DNA of 64,000 nucleotides, taken from positions 1,364,001-1,428,000 of the forward strand of contig NZ_AP025943.1 of NCBI RefSeq assembly GCF_026072915.1, in the 5' to 3' direction. Both the position numbers and the translations under genes were made by a program. Below the pieces are notes generated by a model. That model was not told the origin of the DNA and did no database searches. It saw nothing but the letters and a program-made list of their open reading frames with translations. Source of the stretch: Akkermansia biwaensis (GTDB lineage Bacteria; Verrucomicrobiota; Verrucomicrobiia; Verrucomicrobiales; Akkermansiaceae). Shown here in pieces: positions 1 to 9,397 of this stretch; within the stretch, counting starts at the first letter, position 1, and the number at the start of each line of letters is the position of its first letter.

Positions 1-1161
1 GTGATGGACGGGGTGGAGATCACGGGCGTGTGCGACTTGAAGCAGGATCTGACGGAACGCGGCGTGGACAGAGTGCTGAAAAAAACGGGGAAAAAGCCCG
101 CGGGATATTCCGGCGGTGAAAGGGAGTACCTCTCCATGCTCCGCGAACTGAAGCCGGATGCAGTTATTATCAGCACGGACTGGAGCTCCCATGCCCGCAT
201 CGCATGCGACAGCATGCGGAACGGAGCGCACGCTTTTGTGGAGGTGCCCATGGCCGTTTCTCTGGAAGAACTCTGGAAGATCGTGGATACCAGCGAGGCG
301 ACGCAGAAGCACTGCATGATGATGGAAAACGTCAATTACGGGCGCGACGAGCTTATGTTCCTCAACATGGTCCGGCAGGGAGTGATCGGGGATCTGCTTC
401 ACGGGGAAGCCTCCTATATCCATTGCCTGGTGACGCAATTGGGGGATACCCGCGGGGAGGGAGCCTGGCGGCCGGAGTACCATACCAAAATCAACGGCAA
501 CCTGTATCCCACGCACGGTCTGGGCCCGGTAGCCCAGTACATGAGCCTGGCGCGCAAGGACGACAATTTCAGCCGTCTGGCGGCGTTTGCCTCCCCGGCT
601 CTGGGGCGTACGGCCTACGCCAAAAAGCATCTTCCTCCCGACCACCGCTGGAACCGCACGCCCTTTGTGTGCGGAGACATGAATACGGCGATTGTGAAAA
701 CGAACCTGGGACGGACCATCGTCGTTCAACTGGACGAAACGTCCCCCCGCCCCTATTCGCGTTCCAATCTGATTCAGGGAACTGCCGGCACCCTGGCGGG
801 TTTTCCCACCCGCATAGCCGGGGAGAAGCTGGGCAACGGTAATTATCACGAATGGATTCAGGGGAAGGACGGGCTGAAAGCTGTTTATGAGAAATATGAC
901 CATCCTCTCTGGAAGCGCATAGGGGATCTGGCCATGAAGATGGGCGGCCACGGGGGCATGGACTTCGTGATGCTGTATCGCATGGTGGAATGCCTGCGCC
1001 GCGGAGAGCCGATGGATCAGAACGTTTATGAAGGAGCCTACTGGTCCTCCCTGCTGCCCTTGACGGCGCATTCCATCGCGCAGGGCGGCGTTCCCGTGGA
1101 GTTCCCGGATTTCACCCGCGGCGGCTGGAAGACCACGGCTCCGCTGGGGGTTATTTCCTGA
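1..1161 (+). CDS. GH109 family glycosidase (Gfo/Idh/MocA fold), 5' end cut by the window
   Basis: The frame is open from the first base, so the true start, with a probable Tat signal and the NAD-binding GxGxxG loop, lies upstream. The 386 visible residues begin inside the Rossmann domain (EITGVCD) and continue into the Gfo/Idh/MocA C-terminal domain. YPTHGLGPV near residue 170 and GGHGGMD near residue 314 are GH109 signatures. Characterised GH109 enzymes remove alpha-N-acetylgalactosamine by an NAD-dependent oxidation/elimination mechanism and act on mucin and blood-group A glycans, usually outside the cytoplasm. An ordinary sugar dehydrogenase of the same fold is the alternative, but the HG and GGHGG motifs favour GH109. 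A hairpin terminator follows. Confidence 0.88.
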   Translation: MMDGVEITGVCDLKQDLTERGVDRVLKKTGKKPAGYSGGEREYLSMLRELKPDAVIISTDWSSHARIACDSMRNGAHAFVEVPMAVSLEELWKIVDTSEATQKHCMMMENVNYGRDELMFLNMVRQGVIGDLLHGEASYIHCLVTQLGDTRGEGAWRPEYHTKINGNLYPTHGLGPVAQYMSLARKDDNFSRLAAFASPALGRTAYAKKHLPPDHRWNRTPFVCGDMNTAIVKTNLGRTIVVQLDETSPRPYSRSNLIQGTAGTLAGFPTRIAGEKLGNGNYHEWIQGKDGLKAVYEKYDHPLWKRIGDLAMKMGGHGGMDFVMLYRMVECLRRGEPMDQNVYEGAYWSSLLPLTAHSIAQGGVPVEFPDFTRGGWKTTAPLGVIS

Positions 1162-1198
1162 ACCGGGAGTTTTTCCGGAGCATCACTACATATGAATA

Positions 1199-1238
1199 AG
1201 CCTCATGGACGCCATCATGCGGGCCATGAGGTTTGTTT
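1199..1238 (+). terminator. Hairpin terminator after the GH109 gene
   Basis: CCTCATGG (1201-1208) pairs perfectly with CCATGAGG (1224-1231), with flanking A-T pairs, and is followed by TTTGTTT. It lies between two genes whose 3' ends face each other, where a terminator is expected. The T tract is imperfect. Confidence 0.6.
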
Positions 1239-1299
1239 GCCCGTGCAGGCGGAATAACGGAATGCCCGGCTTGTCCGCCGCCGGCGGCAAAGCCGTTGT

Positions 1300-3981
1300 T
1301 CAGGATTGGCAGAGCAGTTTCTTCAATTCTTCCGGGCTCATGTTCATCAGCCATTGTTCCGGTCCTCCGGAGAACAGGTCGTCCGCCATGCGGCGTTTTT
1401 CAGTCAGCATGGCGTCAATGCGGTCCTCAATGGTACCGCGGCAAATCAGGCGGTGCACCAGAACGTTGCGGTGCTGTCCGATGCGGTAGGCGCGGTCGGT
1501 CGCCTGGCTTTCCACGGCGGGGTTCCACCAGCGGTCCACATGGATGACGTGGGAGGCCTGCGTCAGCGTCAGCCCGGTTCCCGCCGCTTTCAGGGACAGA
1601 ATGCAGAAGGGAGGACCTGATTCCTTTTGGAAGGAGGAGACAATGTTCTGACGTTCCGGAATGGGCGTGCCTCCGTGCAGCGTGAGGCCCGGACGGCCGA
1701 AAACCCGGGAAAGCAGGTCGTGCAGGTGGGGGATGACGGAACGGAACTGGGTGAACAAAATGGCTTTTTCCTGCCGTGCCGCGATGGAGGAGCACAGTTC
1801 CTGAAGACGGAGGAATTTTCCGGAGCGTTCCGGAAGATAGTCGTCCGTGCCCTGGAATTGGGCGGGATGGTTGCAGATTTGCTTGAGCCGCGCCAGCACA
1901 GGAAGAACGAGCATGAGGCGTTTGGCCGGGTCCGGCTCGTCCAGCATTGCATGCAGGGTCTCTATCTGGTGATGGTACAGGGCGGCCTGTTCCGGGGTCA
2001 ATTGGCAGTAGGCGGGAATCTCCGTCTTGTCCGGCAGGTCTGGAAGCAGGGCCGGATCCGTTTTCATTCTGCGCAATATAAAGGGGCGAATCAGCCGGCG
2101 GAGAGGGGCGTATCCCCGTTCCAGGGAGCGCGTGAATTTCTCAAAACTTTTTTTGTTTCCCAGCAGTCCGGGATTCAGAAACTCCATCAGGCTCCAGATT
2201 TCATTCAGGGTGTTTTCCACGGGAGTTCCGGACAGGGCAATCCGCCTCTCCCCGTGCAGGGCGCGGATGGCGCGGGAACGCGCGGAAGAAGCGTTTTTAA
2301 CGGCCTGCGCCTCATCCAGAACAATGGCGGGAAAATGCAGGTCCGCCAACGCCGGAGTGCGCACGGCCATGCCGTAGGTTGTGATAACGGCGTGGCATGG
2401 GGTGTCCATCCGTGTTGGGGACGGCTGCCAGGAATCCGGAGCGGAAGGGTGCATGATGCGCAGGACAAGTTCCGGGGCGAAGCGTTCCGCTTCCTCCTTC
2501 CAGTTGCCCAGCAGGGAGGCCGGGGCGACGATGAGCGCCGGGACGGTCTCCAGTTTTCCCTGCCGTCTCAGCGTGTCTAGCCATGCAATGGCCTGAAGGG
2601 TTTTTCCCAGCCCCATGTCGTCCGCCAGGCACGCGCCGAACCCTCTTTCCGTGGTTCTGTACAGGAAAGAGAAGCCTTCCTTCTGGTAAGGCCGCAGAAT
2701 CCTGTCCAAATGCGGCGGCAGTTCCGGCACGGGTACGGGGGAATTTCCCGCCAGCACATCCAGAATGCTGCGGAGATTGCCGCCTGGTTCCATCAGGCAG
2801 TCTTCGTCCGGCTCCGGGAGTTCCGCCAGGCGGTCCGCAGGTCCGTTCACCAGCAGCCGCAGTCCCTGCACCAGGGGAATGCCCAGAGAACTCATCATGC
2901 GCGCCGCCCTGTTCCAGCGTTCCATGAGGTCTTTAACCTTTTGGGCGTCCACGCGCACCCACTCTCCCTTGAAACGGATAAGGCCGTCTCCGTTATTGAG
3001 CAGTTCTTCCAGCTCTTCCGGCGTGAGGTCCCTGCCGTCCAGCGTGGCGGAAACGGAAAATTTCAATAGGGTGGAGAGGGAAAGGCCGGAGGAATGGACG
3101 GCTTTTTCTCCGTCCGCCGTGTCCGCCGTAACTTTCACCTGAAGTTTGGGAGGCGCCTTTTTCCACAGGTTCACCATGCGGACCATGATTCCCGCCCGCT
3201 CATAAAGAGGGCTGTCCTGCAGGAAGTCCCTGGCTTCCGAAGCGCTCCAGGCCAGGGGGGAGTATATTTTTCCGCTTTCCAGCAGGTTTTGGAGCAGCCG
3301 GCTTTCACGGGCGGCTTCCTGCAAAGGCTGGAGGACGGCCAGCAGGGCCGTATGATTGCCTTCGTGAAGTTTCAGGGCGGAGGAAAGGGGCAAGTGCCGT
3401 ATCTGATTGTCCGCCGCGCTCTGGTGCGCGAAAGTGGCCATGAAGGCGAAAGGGCGCAGTCCCGTGGAATCGTCCCGGTTTTCCGCCAGATGAAAAAACA
3501 CCTTGCCGATCTGGTCCCAGGGCGCTCCCAGGGCCTTCAGCCAGGCGGCGGGCGTGATGCCGCGTGTGCCGGTTTCCTTTTTCACTAGGCGGCGGAAGTC
3601 TTCAAACCATCGGGAGATGACAGTGGGCGTGATATATTCGCCGCCCGGCACGGGAGGGAACTGCTCCGCCAGGGAAACCCTTTCCGCTGCATTGGGCAGA
3701 AGGTGGTCCAGCACGCTGTCCACTTCGTCGGGCCGTTCGGCGGCGGCATGGGCCATGCGGGTGAGGGCCTGCCTTCCCATGGTTTTCAGGAAAAAGGCCG
3801 CCGTACCGAGAGGCGTTTCCCAGTTGGAAGTGGCAAGAGCGTACAATCCCTGGCCGGCGCCTGCTTCAAACAGCCGGTCAAAAGGCGGACTGGCCATCGC
3901 TGGCGCTCCGGATGGCAGGATATGGAGATCGTCCGTGTTCCTGTTCCGCTCCGGCGTTGCGTGATGGGATTCCGGCTGCAT
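1300..3981 (-). CDS. SNF2-family DEAD/DEAH helicase (HepA/RapA-like)
   Basis: A superfamily 2 ATPase that would remodel protein-DNA or polymerase-DNA complexes. The N-terminal half resembles the bacterial SNF2-associated region. The ATPase core shows Walker A DDMGLGKT about halfway along, the DEAQ box about 100 residues later, the SGTPVENTLNEIWSL motif, and motif VI RAYRIGQHRNV near the C terminus, followed by a GTIEDRI tail. The ATG at 3981 is preferred; a TTG at 4041 in the same frame would add 20 residues, and an ATG at 3897 has a GGAG upstream. No restriction, methylase or other defence gene is nearby, so a housekeeping role is more likely than phage defence. Confidence 0.88.
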   Translation of the reverse strand: MQPESHHATPERNRNTDDLHILPSGAPAMASPPFDRLFEAGAGQGLYALATSNWETPLGTAAFFLKTMGRQALTRMAHAAAERPDEVDSVLDHLLPNAAERVSLAEQFPPVPGGEYITPTVISRWFEDFRRLVKKETGTRGITPAAWLKALGAPWDQIGKVFFHLAENRDDSTGLRPFAFMATFAHQSAADNQIRHLPLSSALKLHEGNHTALLAVLQPLQEAARESRLLQNLLESGKIYSPLAWSASEARDFLQDSPLYERAGIMVRMVNLWKKAPPKLQVKVTADTADGEKAVHSSGLSLSTLLKFSVSATLDGRDLTPEELEELLNNGDGLIRFKGEWVRVDAQKVKDLMERWNRAARMMSSLGIPLVQGLRLLVNGPADRLAELPEPDEDCLMEPGGNLRSILDVLAGNSPVPVPELPPHLDRILRPYQKEGFSFLYRTTERGFGACLADDMGLGKTLQAIAWLDTLRRQGKLETVPALIVAPASLLGNWKEEAERFAPELVLRIMHPSAPDSWQPSPTRMDTPCHAVITTYGMAVRTPALADLHFPAIVLDEAQAVKNASSARSRAIRALHGERRIALSGTPVENTLNEIWSLMEFLNPGLLGNKKSFEKFTRSLERGYAPLRRLIRPFILRRMKTDPALLPDLPDKTEIPAYCQLTPEQAALYHHQIETLHAMLDEPDPAKRLMLVLPVLARLKQICNHPAQFQGTDDYLPERSGKFLRLQELCSSIAARQEKAILFTQFRSVIPHLHDLLSRVFGRPGLTLHGGTPIPERQNIVSSFQKESGPPFCILSLKAAGTGLTLTQASHVIHVDRWWNPAVESQATDRAYRIGQHRNVLVHRLICRGTIEDRIDAMLTEKRRMADDLFSGGPEQWLMNMSPEELKKLLCQS

Positions 3982-4219
3982 GGCTGTCTTGATGATAACA
4001 TGGGCCTGCGGTGCGTTCAACCGCTCCCTGTGTTTCTGCAAGGCTGCCGCAAAAAAGAACGGAGACGGAAACGCGGCCTGGGAAAAGATGCTGAGGCCGG
4101 AGTCTCTCGACTGCGGAAATGGCGTTCGGAAAATGATTCCGGCGCCGCATGTGTGTTGGATGCCGCAGCTTGCCGGAAAGCGGAGGAATGTTCCATTTCC
4201 TCCGGCATGTTTTCCGTGT

Positions 4220-5674
4220 TTACAGGGAGAATGTCGTCTTCCGAATGATGGGAAGCTGGGTAGGCGGGGGATTCACCAGTTCCTTGAGCTGCATGAGGTA
4301 GGAGATTAACGCCTGGCGTACGGATTTCCCGACGGCGCAACCTTCTCCCTGCTGGGGAAAGTTGAAGTTGTTGCACAGGTAGTCGCCCATGGCGACGGTG
4401 TATATCACTCCGTCCCTCAACGTACTGGTGATGCTTGGGTTGATGCCGTCCATGATCTGGTAGGAAAAGCCGGCGCAGTAAACTTCCAGCATGCCGCCTT
4501 CCTTTTCCATGGGAGCCATGAATTTGGTCAGGATCAGTTGTTCGATGTCCGCCTTGGTCATTTTGCAGGTGACGACCGTTTCCCGGAACGGCTCCATTTC
4601 ATAGACGTCCTTGATGGTGACGGGGCCTTTGGAAAGATGGGTTTTGGCCCGGACTCCGCCGCGGTTGTAAATGGCGATGTCTGCGTTTGCCGCTTTCTGG
4701 ATGGCTTTGCAGAAATACCGGCCTATGGTGACGTGCGTGATTTCTTCCTTGGCAATGGCAACTTGCTGGTTGAAAAACGGGTTGGAGGTAAACTGCCTGA
4801 CAATCTCTTTCACTTCCGGATCGTCCGGAAGGGGGTCCAGAGATACGGCTTCCGTAGATTTGGAGAGGACGGCCGGCTTTTTATCCGTGGAGAAGATGAT
4901 CTTGGTGACTCCTGCGTAGCTCAGCCTGTGCCCCGTGTGGCTGAGCAGGGTGCCGGTCCGCAGATGGCCCTTGGGCAGCATGACATGGGTATGACCGCCA
5001 AGAATGACGTCGATGTTCGGGGAATATTTCATCATTTTCAAATCGTGATCATACCCCATGTGGCTGAGGATGACATTGATTGTGTTGTGATGCAGGCGGA
5101 ACCTGTCCATGACGCCTTTGTAGTCCGTTTCATTTGGCAGTTTCCAGGTGATGCCGTCCATCTTCAGGATATCCGTGGTCTGCATGTCCACCAGCCCGAT
5201 GACGCCTACGGAGATGGGAGTCCCCTTGATGGGAATGGAGGCATAGGGAAGGAAGCAGTTTTCCAGAGGCGGGGAGGGGGAAAGGTTGGTAACGACGAAT
5301 TTTGTTCCCGGCATTCCCTTGATGTGGTCGCGGAGGGCCGTTTGTCCGTAATCCATGTCGTGGTTGCCGATGGTCGCCGCGTCATATCCCAGCTTGTTCA
5401 TCAGGATGGTGATGGGCAGTCCGGGTTTTTCCCAGTCGTCCACGAAGGGATTGCCCATGAAATAATCTCCGGAATCCATCAGCAGCACATGAGGGAATTT
5501 GGAACGGTATTTTTTCACCAGAGTGGCGAGTTTCGGGAATTTATCCAGATTGCCGTGGATGTCGCTGGTGGAGATGATGATCAGCGTATTTTTGGGGTCC
5601 GGTTCAATTTTCTGTGCCAGGGAAAATGGACACAGGCAGAAGAGTCCGGCAAGGAGAATGCGGGAAGAGATCAT
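4220..5674 (-). CDS. Secreted bifunctional metallophosphatase/5'-nucleotidase (UshA-like)
   Basis: An exported enzyme of 484 residues that would hydrolyse nucleotides or nucleotide sugars in the periplasm. A signal peptide (residues 1-20, ending near SLAQ) is followed by a calcineurin-like metal domain with TSDIHGN, DSGDYFMG, IGNHDMDYG, LSHMGYDHD and GGHTHV, which supply the usual Asp/His/Asn metal ligands. The C-terminal 5'-nucleotidase substrate domain follows (about residues 300-475). There is no lipobox, so the protein is probably soluble in the periplasm. The length is slightly below typical UshA. It may scavenge purines and phosphate from host nucleotides. Confidence 0.88.
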   Translation of the reverse strand: MISSRILLAGLFCLCPFSLAQKIEPDPKNTLIIISTSDIHGNLDKFPKLATLVKKYRSKFPHVLLMDSGDYFMGNPFVDDWEKPGLPITILMNKLGYDAATIGNHDMDYGQTALRDHIKGMPGTKFVVTNLSPSPPLENCFLPYASIPIKGTPISVGVIGLVDMQTTDILKMDGITWKLPNETDYKGVMDRFRLHHNTINVILSHMGYDHDLKMMKYSPNIDVILGGHTHVMLPKGHLRTGTLLSHTGHRLSYAGVTKIIFSTDKKPAVLSKSTEAVSLDPLPDDPEVKEIVRQFTSNPFFNQQVAIAKEEITHVTIGRYFCKAIQKAANADIAIYNRGGVRAKTHLSKGPVTIKDVYEMEPFRETVVTCKMTKADIEQLILTKFMAPMEKEGGMLEVYCAGFSYQIMDGINPSITSTLRDGVIYTVAMGDYLCNNFNFPQQGEGCAVGKSVRQALISYLMQLKELVNPPPTQLPIIRKTTFSL

Positions 5675-5715
5675 GGATGAACGGAAATGCGGAGAAAAGT
5701 AATGGAAATGTATGG

Positions 5716-6243
5716 CTAACGGGCGAAGATTTCATAGTTGCCGTCGCCCACGGAGACTACTTCCAGACGAACCTTTCCTATGCCGCGGCCGTTCAGATTG
5801 ATACGGTGCGCGGCCGCTGAGGTCAGGTCGATCAGACGATTGCTGTGAAATGGTCCGCGGTTGTTGATCCTCACAATGACGGATTTCCCGGTTTTCAGAC
5901 AGGTAACCTTTACTTTGCATGGCATCGGGAGTGTCTTGTGGGCCGCCGTCAGGGAGGTCCGGGGATTGATATATTCTCCGGAAGAAGTCCTGAGGCGGTG
6001 TTTTGTTCCGCCATACCAGCAGGCATATCCCGTTTCCTTGTAGTTCAGGGCTTCCTGCACGCTCATGGGAACATATCTCTTTCCTCCGACTTTGTAGGGA
6101 GCATTTTTTACATGTGCCTCCGTTGCCTGCACGGCCGGATCCGTATTCCGGACATGCGGGCTTTTTCCTGTTGTAGAACAGGCGGGCAGCAGGCAGGACA
6201 GCAGAATAAGGATGGGCCATTTCACGTTTTTCACCCTTAGCAC
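5716..6243 (-). CDS. rlpA: RlpA-like septal ring lytic transglycosylase, lipoprotein
   Basis: A 175-residue envelope protein. The N terminus is a lipoprotein signal with lipobox LLPAC. The double-psi beta-barrel spans about residues 70-165, with YACWYGG, RTSSGE, TAAHKTLP, RINNRGPF and IDLTSAAA, the diagnostic RlpA blocks. RlpA proteins cleave naked glycan strands in septal peptidoglycan or bind them. No C-terminal SPOR domain is present, so septal targeting would need another signal. The first in-frame start is a GTG at 6243; an AAGGG sits just ahead of a later in-frame GTG at 6225, which may be the real start. Divergent from nadK. Confidence 0.85.
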   Translation of the reverse strand: MLRVKNVKWPILILLSCLLPACSTTGKSPHVRNTDPAVQATEAHVKNAPYKVGGKRYVPMSVQEALNYKETGYACWYGGTKHRLRTSSGEYINPRTSLTAAHKTLPMPCKVKVTCLKTGKSVIVRINNRGPFHSNRLIDLTSAAAHRINLNGRGIGKVRLEVVSVGDGNYEIFAR

Positions 6244-6356
6244 ATATTTATAATCCTGTATAACAAAAAAGAACGAGGAATTGGAAATTAGTGGTTTTCC
6301 GGGGCTGGCGGGAATCTTTGCCCGGCCGCGGTTTACCAGTTGAGCAGGGAAGGGAA

Positions 6357-7247
6357 ATGGAGTACATTGCGCGTATGAACCCTCCCAAGGTAATTGGCCT
6401 GGTTGCTCTGGCGGAAAAACCCGGCCTGGTGGAAGCGCTGCGCATCATGCGCCGCGAACTTTCCCGCCACGGATTGAACTCCTGCGTTATTGAGACGCCG
6501 GAAGTGCTGGAACAGACGATCGGCCGGTGCAGCATGCTGGTGACGTTCGGGGGGGATGGGACCATGCTCACCGTATCTTCGCTGGCGGCCATGCATCATG
6601 TTCCCCTGGCCGGAGTAAATCTGGGCAGGCTGGGCTTCATGACTACCTGTTCCGTGCAGGAGCTTCCGCTGCTGGCGTATGCCCTCCAGGAGGGTTCCTA
6701 CCAGACGGATGAGCGCGCCATGCTGGAAGTGACCAGAATCAGGGTGGACGGCGTTCCGGAATCCATACGCAAGCTGGCCCTGAATGAGGTTTCCCTGATC
6801 CGTGCGCAGACGGGAAAAATGGTGGACCTGGATGCGGAAATAGACGGAGAATTGCTGAACCGCTACCATGCGGACGGCGTGCTGGTTTCCACCCCTACCG
6901 GTTCCACGGCGTATTCCCTTTCCGCCGGAGGTCCGCTGGTATGGCCCATGTCCCGCGTGGTGTGCGTTACGCCCATCTGCCCGCACAGCCTCACGAACCG
7001 TTCCGTGGTCCTGCCGGATACCATGACCATCCGCCTGAGGCCGAGGGAGCGGCGCGGCCGCTTCGATTCCATGGTGTATTCCCTGGACGGCCGTTCCGCC
7101 TATCCCATGGAAGTGGGGGAAAGCCTGCTTATCCGCAAGGCTCCGGAAAGTCTGACCCTGGTGCATCTCCGGGAGCAGAACTTCGGCGCTCTCCTGCGCG
7201 CCAAGCTGCGCTGGCAGGGTGCGGAAATTCCTTCCGATGAGGACTGA
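6357..7247 (+). CDS. nadK: NAD(+)/NADH kinase
   Basis: Makes NADP(H) from NAD(H) and ATP in the cytoplasm. The diagnostic TFGGDGTML motif lies near residue 62, followed by GVNLGRLGF, ALNEVSL, DGVLVSTPTGSTAYSLSAGGPL and the C-terminal beta domain. The total of about 296 residues is normal for the family. The ATG at 6357 has an AGGGA 6 nt upstream; the ATG at 6375 in the same frame is also possible. It stands alone between the divergent rlpA gene and the ribosomal operon. Confidence 0.93.
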   Translation: MEYIARMNPPKVIGLVALAEKPGLVEALRIMRRELSRHGLNSCVIETPEVLEQTIGRCSMLVTFGGDGTMLTVSSLAAMHHVPLAGVNLGRLGFMTTCSVQELPLLAYALQEGSYQTDERAMLEVTRIRVDGVPESIRKLALNEVSLIRAQTGKMVDLDAEIDGELLNRYHADGVLVSTPTGSTAYSLSAGGPLVWPMSRVVCVTPICPHSLTNRSVVLPDTMTIRLRPRERRGRFDSMVYSLDGRSAYPMEVGESLLIRKAPESLTLVHLREQNFGALLRAKLRWQGAEIPSDED

Positions 7248-7421
7248 TAAAGTAAAAGCGGCCGGCCATGATCCGGCGGCGTGCGCCCGTTGCGGGAAGG
7301 TCTCCTCTCCATGAAAAACGGAGCTGGAAAAAAGGAATTGGAACGGACGGGCGGAGTTTTCCTTTTTCTGCGTGCGTTTTTCGTGTTCAAGAACTAAAAA
7401 CGATTTTTTTAGGATGCGGGC

Positions 7422-7446
7422 TTGACGAAAAGGCCCATCCTATAAT
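7422..7446 (+). promoter_or_regulatory. Possible promoter of the ribosomal operon
   Basis: A perfect TATAAT (7441-7446) lies 70 bp before rplX, and TTGACG (7422-7427) lies 13 bp upstream of it. The spacing is too short for a classic sigma-70 promoter, so TATAAT may act without this -35 box. The 268-bp gap (7248-7515) otherwise holds nothing I can name and no obvious binding site for a ribosomal-protein repressor. Confidence 0.45.
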
Positions 7447-7515
7447 ACTCTTCCTGCCCTGCCACCAAGGGAGTGGTAGATCTTAATCGCATAAACGCGT
7501 AAGAAATAGTCATAT

Positions 7516-7743
7516 ATGAAGACCCACGTGAAAAAAGGTGATGAAGTAGAAATCATCACCGGACGTAACCACAAGGGCAAGCGCGGCACCGTTCTCGCCG
7601 TAAATGCTGCTAAAGGTACTGTCATCGTAGAAGGCGCCCGCACGCTGAAAAAGGCCGTGCGCCCGACCGAACAGAATCCGGAAGGCGGCATTCAGGAGAT
7701 CAACGGCCCGATTCACATCTCCAACGTGAAGAAAGTAGGCTAG
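7516..7743 (+). CDS. rplX: 50S ribosomal protein L24
   Basis: A 75-residue protein with the KOW motif near the N terminus ([21 protein letters not shown]), the hallmark of L24. It initiates assembly of the large subunit on 23S rRNA. In most bacteria it follows rplN (L14) inside the spc operon; here it is the first gene of its cluster, with a separate upstream gap. No clear Shine-Dalgarno sequence precedes the ATG. Its C terminus is shorter than E. coli L24 (104 aa), which is common outside proteobacteria. Confidence 0.95.
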   Translation: MKTHVKKGDEVEIITGRNHKGKRGTVLAVNAAKGTVIVEGARTLKKAVRPTEQNPEGGIQEINGPIHISNVKKVG

Positions 7744-7804
7744 GCTTTTTGCCTGACCCTGCGCTTAAGCCATAATCATTATCAAGAGCTGACCCGCTAA
7801 AACA

Positions 7805-8386
7805 ATGAGTACACCAACACTGCAAACATACTACCGTGAAAAGGTCGTTCCCGGCCTTCAAGCGAAGCATGCATACAAGAACGTGCATCAGATTCCCCGC
7901 CTGGAGAAGATTGTTGTCACCTCCTGCATGGGCAAGCACCCGGACCGCAAGCAGGCCGTGGAAGATGCCGTCAACGAAATCGCAAAAATCACCGGCCAGA
8001 AGCCGTCCATCACTTATGCCCGCAAGAGCGTGGCCAATTTCAAGGTGCGCGAAGGCGAACCTCTGGGTGCCCGCGTAACGCTGCGCGGCGTCCGCATGTG
8101 GGAATTCCTGGACCGCTTCATCAATATCACCGCCCCCAATATCCGCGACTTCCGCGGACTTCCCTACAAGTCCTTTGACGGCAACGGGAACTATGCTATT
8201 GGTATTTCCGACCAGTCCATCTTCCCTGAAATCGAACTTGACCAGATCAAGCGCCAGATTGGCTTCGATATCATTTTCGTGACGTCCGCTCCCACGGACG
8301 ATGAAGGTCGCGACCTGCTCCGTGCCCTGGGCGTGCCCATGCGCGAAGCGAAGAAGGCTGAAGAAACTCAAACCGCTAACGCTTAA
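7805..8386 (+). CDS. rplE: 50S ribosomal protein L5
   Basis: A 193-residue protein with typical L5 blocks: IPRLEKIVV, AKSVANFKVREGEPLG-like sequence (here ARKSVANFKVREGEPLG), RGVRMWEFLDRF and the DFRGL strand. L5 contacts 5S rRNA and the P-site tRNA. A tail of about 14 residues rich in Ala, Glu and Lys extends the usual C terminus. The next gene is rpsH; rpsN (S14), usually found here, is absent. The upstream sequence (CGCTAAAACA) has no Shine-Dalgarno. Confidence 0.96.
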   Translation: MSTPTLQTYYREKVVPGLQAKHAYKNVHQIPRLEKIVVTSCMGKHPDRKQAVEDAVNEIAKITGQKPSITYARKSVANFKVREGEPLGARVTLRGVRMWEFLDRFINITAPNIRDFRGLPYKSFDGNGNYAIGISDQSIFPEIELDQIKRQIGFDIIFVTSAPTDDEGRDLLRALGVPMREAKKAEETQTANA

Positions 8387-8398
8387 CTATTTCTTATT

Positions 8399-8800
8399 AT
8401 GGCCGTATTAAGTGACCCTATTTCCGACTTCCTCACCCGTTTGAAGAACGCCAGCCTGGCCGGCAATGAGGAATTTACCGCACCCTGCTCCGGCATCAAG
8501 GTGGAAATCGCCCGTATTCTTCAGGAAGAAGGCTACATCTGGAGCTACGAAGTGATCGGTGAAGGTGTGAAGAAGCAAATCAAGGTGAAGACCAAGTTTA
8601 CCCCCCAGGGCAAGCCGGTTGTCACCGACGTGAAGCGCAGCTCCAAGCCGGGCCGCCGCCAGTACGTTTCTTCCCAGGACATTCCCCGCGTCCTCAGTGG
8701 GCTTGGCATTGCCATCGTCTCCACCTCCCGTGGTGTGATGACTGGTGCGCAGGCGCGCAAGCAGAGCATCGGCGGCGAACTTCTCGCCCTTGTCTGGTAA
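8399..8800 (+). CDS. rpsH: 30S ribosomal protein S8
   Basis: A 133-residue protein with the N-terminal DPISDFLTRLKNA block and the C-terminal STSRGVMTGAQARK block diagnostic of S8. S8 binds helix 21 of 16S rRNA and in E. coli represses the spc operon at rplE. The gene starts 12 bp after rplE, where rpsN normally sits. The leader is AT-rich (TATTTCTTATT) with no Shine-Dalgarno. I did not identify an S8-binding mimic near rplE. Confidence 0.96.
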   Translation: MAVLSDPISDFLTRLKNASLAGNEEFTAPCSGIKVEIARILQEEGYIWSYEVIGEGVKKQIKVKTKFTPQGKPVVTDVKRSSKPGRRQYVSSQDIPRVLSGLGIAIVSTSRGVMTGAQARKQSIGGELLALVW

Positions 8801-8822
8801 CCATTAACATTTCCTAAATCAT

Positions 8823-9362
8823 ATGTCCCGAGTTGGTAAAAAATCCATCACATTGCCGGACAAGGTAACGGTAAAGGTTAACGGCTCCTCCGTACAGGTG
8901 GAAGGCCCCAAGGGCAAGCTTTCCTGGACTCTCCCGGAAGGCATTACCGCTACCGTTGAAGGCAATCAGCTGTCCGTTGACCGCGCCGGCGAAAGCCGCC
9001 AGCTTCGCGCCTTGCACGGCACGAACCGTTCTCTTCTGAACAACATGGTCATCGGCGTTTCCGAAGGCTTCGTCAAGAACCTTGAAATCGTCGGCGTCGG
9101 TTTCCGTGCCGCCGTCAAGGGCAACATCCTGGACCTGAACCTGGGCAAGTCCCATCCGATCAACCAGGTGATTCCCGAAGGCCTCAAGGTGACCGTGACC
9201 GAAAACACGAAAGTGACGGTCGAAGGCATCGACAAGCAGGTCGTAGGCCAGTTTGCCGCTGAAGTCCGTGCGTACTATCCCCCGGAACCCTACAAGGGCA
9301 AGGGTGTGCGCTTCGCCGGTGAAGTTATCCGCCGCAAGGAAGGCAAGAGCGTCGGTAAGTAA
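8823..9362 (+). CDS. rplF: 50S ribosomal protein L6
   Basis: A 179-residue protein of typical length with two L6 repeats. It opens SRVGKKSITLP, and the second half carries the PEPYKGKGVRFAGE signature with a basic end. L6 sits near the GTPase centre of the large subunit. It lies 22 bp after rpsH in the same operon; the leader lacks a Shine-Dalgarno. Confidence 0.96.
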   Translation: MSRVGKKSITLPDKVTVKVNGSSVQVEGPKGKLSWTLPEGITATVEGNQLSVDRAGESRQLRALHGTNRSLLNNMVIGVSEGFVKNLEIVGVGFRAAVKGNILDLNLGKSHPINQVIPEGLKVTVTENTKVTVEGIDKQVVGQFAAEVRAYYPPEPYKGKGVRFAGEVIRRKEGKSVGK

Positions 9363-9397
9363 TTCAGGTAATAACTATTGCAACATATTTATACACG

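Noticed and set aside
1300-3981. The SNF2 helicase as part of a phage-defence system
   Set aside because: No methylase, nuclease or other defence gene nearby; neighbours are metabolic and envelope genes.
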